Source: Poteriospumella lacustris (Eukaryota > Sar > Chrysophyceae > Chromulinales > Dinobryaceae). From it: DNA of 64,000 nucleotides. Under the pieces are notes generated by a model. That model worked only from the letters and a program-made list of their open reading frames with translations, had not been told where the DNA came from and ran no database searches. Location of the stretch: positions 18,601 through 82,600 of the forward strand of contig SMOI01000144.1 of the NCBI GenBank assembly GCA_008000375.1, read 5' to 3'. A program made the translations under genes and the position numbers. Positions 59,767 to 64,000 of the stretch are shown piece after piece (position 1 is the stretch's first letter; every line of letters begins with the position of its first letter).

Positions 59767-60089
59767 GCCCAGGTACCATTCGCAGGTGGCTTAACTACTA
59801 TTTGCAACTCTTTAATCCTCGAACACGTACTCTTCGGTCCACCTCGGCGAGGGTCGCGGTCGCAGCCGCCGGGGGCTGCAGCGAGTCGCTCCGCCGTCTC
59901 TTCTCTCTGCCCGGGGGCCGGGCACCCTTCATCGGCCGGTGAGAGAACCGCACGGGGCGGTGCGCGAGAGTTGGCAGTGCGAGGAGCGTCGCGGGGGGCG
60001 ACCCCCCGAGGAACACCGAAGACGACCGCTTCGAGCGCGAAAAGAGGCGCCACTAGTAGTTAGGCCACCTGCGAACGGTTACATTGGCC
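59767..60089. mobile_element. MITE-like element with terminal inverted repeats
   Basis: The left end (59767-59800, containing TTCGCAGGTGGCTTAACTAC) and the right end (60054-60089) are inverted copies of each other. The inner 26 bases match at 24 positions and the outer ten at most with small gaps. The interior is GC-rich, non-coding and full of short hairpins, such as GCAGCC...GGCTGC near 59,865, CGCAC...GTGCG near 59,950 and CGGGGGGCGACCCCCCG near 59,995. No transposase frame and no clear target-site duplication were seen. A non-autonomous DNA element is the best reading. A structured RNA gene is a weaker alternative. Confidence 0.6.
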
Positions 60090-60202
60090 ACGCGGCGACG
60101 CGCGGATACTCTACTGTGTCTCGGACCGTGTCCCACGCGGCACTGCACGCCGCTCGTCCGATTCGCCGACAGCGGCGCTGCGGCTGCGGCGGCGGCGGCG
60201 GC

Positions 60203-61367
60203 TTAGAGAAAGAAATCAGGAGCGCGCCGCGTGACCAGCGGCTCACCGCGTCGCGGCGCGGGGTCAAACTGAATGCTACAAGCGACAACAGGGGCACAGG
60301 TCAGCACAGCACAGGGCGCAGGCGGCGGTGGCGGCGGCGGCGCGGGGCACTCACAAGGATTTGTTCATATACTCGTCCACTTCCATGATCGCGGCCTGAT
60401 TGCCGCAGCGGTAGCAGTAGTTGGGCGCGGAGAACAGCGTGAGCACGTTCATCGAGTGCGCCCAGTTGTAGCCGTCCATGACCAGTTGGTGTGCGCGCGA
60501 CACCAGCGTCAGGCCGTTGCGGTGGTTGAACATCTCCGAGATGTCTGCGCCGAAGGTGTAGCCTGCGCCGCGCGGCGAGATGCCCCAGCCGCGTCGCTCG
60601 TCGGGGTCGGACCACAGCAGGTCGCACATCGACCCCTCGTGCGGCACCTCCTGTACGCGGTCTACACGGCGCCATCGACACGTCGCACACGTCAACACAC
60701 AGCCAACAGAGACAGAGCAATGGTCGCAGGGCCTTACCGAGTTGTCGAATGTGGTCGAGGGTGTCGATGGAGGGCGACAGGCCGCCGTGCAGACAGAAGA
60801 TCTGGTCCTCGATGACCGCGGTCAGCGGCAGGTAGTCGAACAGGTCCGTGAACAGCTTCCACACGTTGCCCGAGCCGTACTTCCGCACGCACTCGTCGAA
60901 GAAGCCGTAAACTTGTGTGATTTGTCGACTCTCGTGGTTGCCACGGAGCAAGTGGATGCGGTCGGGGTACCGCGTCTTGTAGCACAGCAGCAGACTGACC
61001 GTCTCCACCGAGTAGTAGCCGCGGTCGACGTAGTCGCCCATGAAGAGGTAGTTCGTGTCGGGCGGTTGGCCTCCGATCTTGAAGAGCTCCAGAAGGTCGT
61101 GCAGCTGACCGTGGACGTCGCCGCAGACTGTGACGGGGCATCGTACCGGTTGTACGTTTGATTCATTCATAAGCACCTCTTTCGCCTGCGTTGCAGGAGC
61201 ACAAGCTGGGTTAGTTCGACACGGGGAAGGAAACCGTCAATTGCACACTAGCAACTTACCATTTCGCACAAATGCTTGACTTCGCCTTCAGTGAGTGGCT
61301 TGCAGTCGTTGAGCTTTTCGATCCATCGATCGAGATCGTGGAGGTGTTCACTCGTGTACGGATCCAT
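60203..61367 (-). CDS. Serine/threonine protein phosphatase PP2A catalytic subunit
   Basis: Four exons (61367..61260, 61185..60738, 60661..60355, 60275..60203; introns 74, 76 and 79 nt) give 311 residues. All PPP motifs are present: [32 protein letters not shown], then [41 protein letters not shown] and [15 protein letters not shown]. The C-terminus after [11 protein letters not shown] reads [10 protein letters not shown], where nearly all PP2A subunits have TPDYFL. The Thr304 and Tyr307 equivalents are therefore Ala306 and Phe309, while the methylated Leu is kept. Without the small last exon the protein would end wrongly at MNKSL, so the splice is needed. The enzyme works in A/B/C holoenzymes in cytosol and nucleus. 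Confidence 0.97.
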
Positions 61368-62006
61368 GGCGCTCGTTACTGTCACAATAACACCACAGAT
61401 TCAATCACAGTGTCTCAGAGGAAGCGAGCTAATTATTTTTACCGTCGCTAACGATAGGTAGAGAATCAAATAAACTCGCGCGGGTCTCGCAGCGGCGCAG
61501 CAAGCGCAGCGGGGCAGCCGAGCGCCGCTGCGCCGCTGCGCCGCGCAGAAACTGAAACTGGCCCCAGCTGTCGCTCAGCACACCACACCGCCTCGACCGC
61601 AGCAGACCCTCTCGCACCCAGCTGACGCCGCCGACCCAGGTCGTCACATTTTTGAAACGGTCCGGTTCGGCAAATGACCCTTAGTACTTCGAACTGTTCT
61701 GTCGCTCTTCTGGGTCTTGAGTCACACACTCTCTGAGGCCATCGCAGGCCGCCCGAGCGCCATGAGGGAGGTCCTCTCAGGACGCGACATTTGCACGCAT
61801 CCGTCGGTGCCGGCCGCTGCACCAGAACTTCGACGTCGTCGCCTGCACCGTCGCAGTGCAAGTGGAAGTCAACGAGAACTATCGACATCGCGGGCTCGGA
61901 ACCTCCACAGAGCACTTTCTGGGGTTATCTTCATCGGTGATCTTGTTGTTAGGACTGTGACCGGCTAAGATCCACGCATCGCATCGCATCGCCCATCGTA
62001 TCGACC
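61368..62006. promoter_or_regulatory. Divergent region, 639 bp
   Basis: It lies between PP2A (minus) and PDH E2 (plus) and should contain both promoters and 5' UTRs. A GCATCGCATCGCATCGCCCATCG repeat sits just before the E2 start. No gene is supported. Confidence 0.45.
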
Positions 62007-63640
62007 ATGTTGCGATCCTTCGGAAGTACACAGCTTTTGCGACGATCTTTGTTCGCCACCAGGTACCGTGCGGTGGCTCGCGACTGACCATCACTGGGTG
62101 TTGCTCACCGCTTCTCTGTCGTCGTGTTTGCGTCCGTAGCAAGCGCCAGCTGTCCTACCCGGCCCACCTCGTCGTGAACATGCCTTCGCTGTCCCCGGTA
62201 CGAACCTCAACATGGCCCGGCAGTCTCGCTAGGCCCCACTCTGACCTATTTGCGTCCGTATTTTCGCTGTAGACTATGGAGTCTGGCTCCATCGCGAAGT
62301 GGAACCTGAAGGAGGGCGACCGCTTCGAGCCCGGCACGTCCCTCTGCGACGTGGAGACCGACAAGGCCACCGTCTCCTTCGACGCCACCGAGGAGGGATA
62401 CATCGCGAAGATCTTGATCGCCTCGGGCGACATCAAGGTCGGCCAGCCGCTGCTGGTCACCGTCGAGGAGGCCGCCGACGTCGCCGCCTTCGCCAACTTC
62501 GCGTTGACCGGCGCCGCCCCTGTCGCTGCTGCGCCCGCGCCTGTCGCTGCCGCCCCGGTCGCCGCTCCGGTGGCTGCCCCTGTCGCCGCTGCTCCTTCGT
62601 CGTCGTCCGCCGCGCTGCCCGCCGGCGTGTCGCCGCTGGGTCGCGTCTTCGCGTCGCCGCTCGCGAAGAAGCTCGTCCGCGAGGCGGGCGACGACCTGCA
62701 GCGCGTGGCCGCCGTGGCCGGCCAGGGCTCTGGCCCCAACGGCCGCCTCGTCGCCGCTGACGTGCGCGAGGCCTTGAAGGTGCCCCGCACCGCCGCCGCC
62801 ACCGCTGCGCCCGCCGCGGCCCCTGCGACGACCGCGGCCCCCGCCGCCGCCGTCGCGAAGCCCGCCGCGGTCGCCGCCGCGAACATCGCCGGCGTCTTCG
62901 AAGACTTCGTCGTGACGGAGGCGCACCAGCAGCTGGCGAGCCGCCTGGCGGCCGCGAAGCAGGCCGTGCCGCACTACTACCTCACCGTCGAGCTGAACCT
63001 CGCCGCGCTGCTGGCGCTGCGCCAGACGCTCAACGCGAACCTCGCCGCCGCCGCGCCCAAGGCCAAGGACCCCGCCGCCGCCAGCCCCTTCAAGGAGGTC
63101 GCCGTGCTCGACCTGCTCGTCAAGGCCGCCGCGCACGCGATGCGCAGCGTGCCCGACGTGAACGCCGCGTGGATGGACAGCTTCGTGCGCCAGTACCACC
63201 AGGTGGACATCAACGTCGTCATGTCCGCCGCGCCCGCCGCCTCCGCCGTGACGCCCGTCGTCCGCGACGTGAACAACAAGGGCCTGGGCAGCATCACCGA
63301 GCTGCTGGCCTCCTACGAGGACCGCCTGGCGAAGAACGAGGCGCTGACGGCCGCCGAGACGGCCGACGGCACCTTCACCATCCACAACGTCGGCGCCTTC
63401 GGCGTGCGCTCCGCCGCGCCCATCGTCCTGCCGCCCCAAGCCGCGGCGCTCGCGCTGGGCGCCGTGTACGAGTCAGTGATTCCGAAGGCCGCCGAGGGCG
63501 ACGCGGCCGCGTGGGAGGTGGCGCCGATGATGCAGGCGACGATGGCGGTGGACCACCGCGTCGTCGACGGCGCCGTGTCGGCGCAGTGGCTCGCCGCCTT
63601 CAAAAACGTCGTCGAGAACCCCGTCAACCTCCTCATGTAA
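62007..63640 (+). CDS. Dihydrolipoyl acetyltransferase, pyruvate dehydrogenase E2
   Basis: Three exons (62007..62062, 62140..62197, 62273..63640; introns 77 and 75 nt) give 493 residues. The first exon is a mitochondrial presequence (MLRSFGSTQLLRRSLFATS). The second ends NMPSLSP and joins TMESGSIAKW, the hallmark lipoyl-domain start. The lipoylated Lys is Lys69 in VETDKAT. An Ala/Pro/Val linker leads to the E1/E3-binding domain (FASPLAKKLVREAG...GPNGRLVAADV). A second Ala/Pro linker leads to the catalytic domain, ending AVDHRVVDGAVSAQWL with His466 and Asp470 of the DHRxxDG motif. This E2 core passes the acetyl group to CoA in the matrix. There is one lipoyl domain. The VVDG and NMPSLSP forms favour PDH over the 2-oxoglutarate or branched-chain E2. 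Confidence 0.94.
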
Positions 63641-64000
63641 CCCGCCGCCCCGCCCCCCTCCGCTGTAAATGATCCGAACCGTAGCCCCTTTAGACAACCC
63701 TCCGACCGCCCGTGTGCCCCCCCCCCCTGCGCCTCTCTGTGTCTCTGTGTGTGTGTGTGTCTCTGTGTGTCTCTCTACGGTGCGGTACTGTGCGGTACCC
63801 TGTGACGTGTGAAGCGCCTGGTTAACACGTGAATACAGCTGGCGCACGTGCACACACGAACGGACAGACGAAGAGCGGTCGCTTGGCGTCGGTCGCAGCG
63901 CGTGTTGTGGCATCTTGTCTGTGGCCTGCTGTGGCACCACTCCTGGTGGCACAACAGGACTAGAGACGGCTGGGCCACGAGCCACGAGCCACGAGCCACG
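63641..64000. other. 3' flank of PDH E2 to window edge
   Basis: It contains a GTGTCTCTGTGTGTGTGTGT microsatellite at about 63,732-63,775 and a heptamer repeat at the edge. No gene is seen. Confidence 0.5.
63974..64000. repeat. GCCACGA heptanucleotide repeat, runs off the window
   Basis: Nearly four copies of GCCACGA are visible and the array continues past the window end. Confidence 0.85.

Noticed and set aside
1-64000. tRNA and rRNA genes
   Set aside because: I looked for T-arm GGTTCRANTCC-like boxes with a fitting A box and for rRNA-like blocks and found none. The GTCGAATCCCGG near 24,417 lacks the rest of a cloverleaf.

Overview
This window is nuclear DNA from a unicellular or simple eukaryote with a compact genome. 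Genes are interrupted by short GT-AG introns (20 placed, 62 to 89 nt), all three stop codons are used as stops, and most genes alternate strands with gaps of a few hundred bases. The gene set includes farnesyltransferase beta, PP2A catalytic subunit, SFT2, mitochondrial ETF alpha, pyruvate dehydrogenase E2 and a prolyl-tRNA synthetase of eukaryotic type. The lineage cannot be fixed from the sequence. An N-myristoylated globin, an Hsp33 chaperone, an LRR/multi-TM receptor-like protein and many Golgi-type glycan enzymes suit a free-living protist. Base composition is split: roughly 3 to 31 kb is moderate in GC, while 0 to 2.5 kb, 31 to 47 kb and 52 to 64 kb are very GC-rich and alanine/arginine-biased.

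Layout. 0-10.8 kb: partial LRR membrane protein, globin, a long pyrimidine-rich gap, a secreted glycosyltransferase-like protein, a doubtful small gene and a FkbM methyltransferase. 10.8-12.6 kb: a tandem segmental duplication with a 57-bp minisatellite and a copied piece of the adjacent permease gene. 12.6-19.8 kb: APC-type permease, DUF616-like glycosyltransferase, an unknown membrane protein, a FAM210/DUF1279-like protein and a degenerate chimeric fragment of ETF alpha. 19.8-31.8 kb: farnesyltransferase beta, pectinacetylesterase/Notum, an unknown secreted protein, Hsp33, RNase T2, a small coiled-coil protein and SFT2. 31.8-47.3 kb: fringe-like GT31 enzyme, FkbM-like protein, a 9-kb RCC1/IQ/WW locus broken by many apparent single-base frame changes, and a membrane-anchored sulfotransferase. 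47.8-52.9 kb: a small basic/acidic protein, a mosaic of gene fragments (PC-esterase, coiled-coil, ETF alpha), the intact ETF alpha gene and a GT8-like enzyme. 53.2-64 kb: two divergent alanine-rich helical proteins, mitochondrial-type ProRS, a 323-bp element with terminal inverted repeats, PP2A and PDH E2.

Functionally the most coherent set is glycan-related. Glycosyltransferase-like proteins, FkbM methyltransferases, a sulfotransferase, an acylesterase and a broken acyl-esterase-like gene are scattered among ordinary housekeeping genes, all with signal peptides or type II anchors where the N-terminus is visible. Together they suggest synthesis and decoration of surface or secreted polysaccharide. 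Eight gene pairs are head-to-head over 270 to 640 bp and may share promoters. The most notable points are PP2A lacking both phosphorylatable tail residues, dispersed chimeric copies of ETF alpha, the frame-disrupted RCC1 locus, and an ETF alpha gene whose first coding exon is only the ATG.
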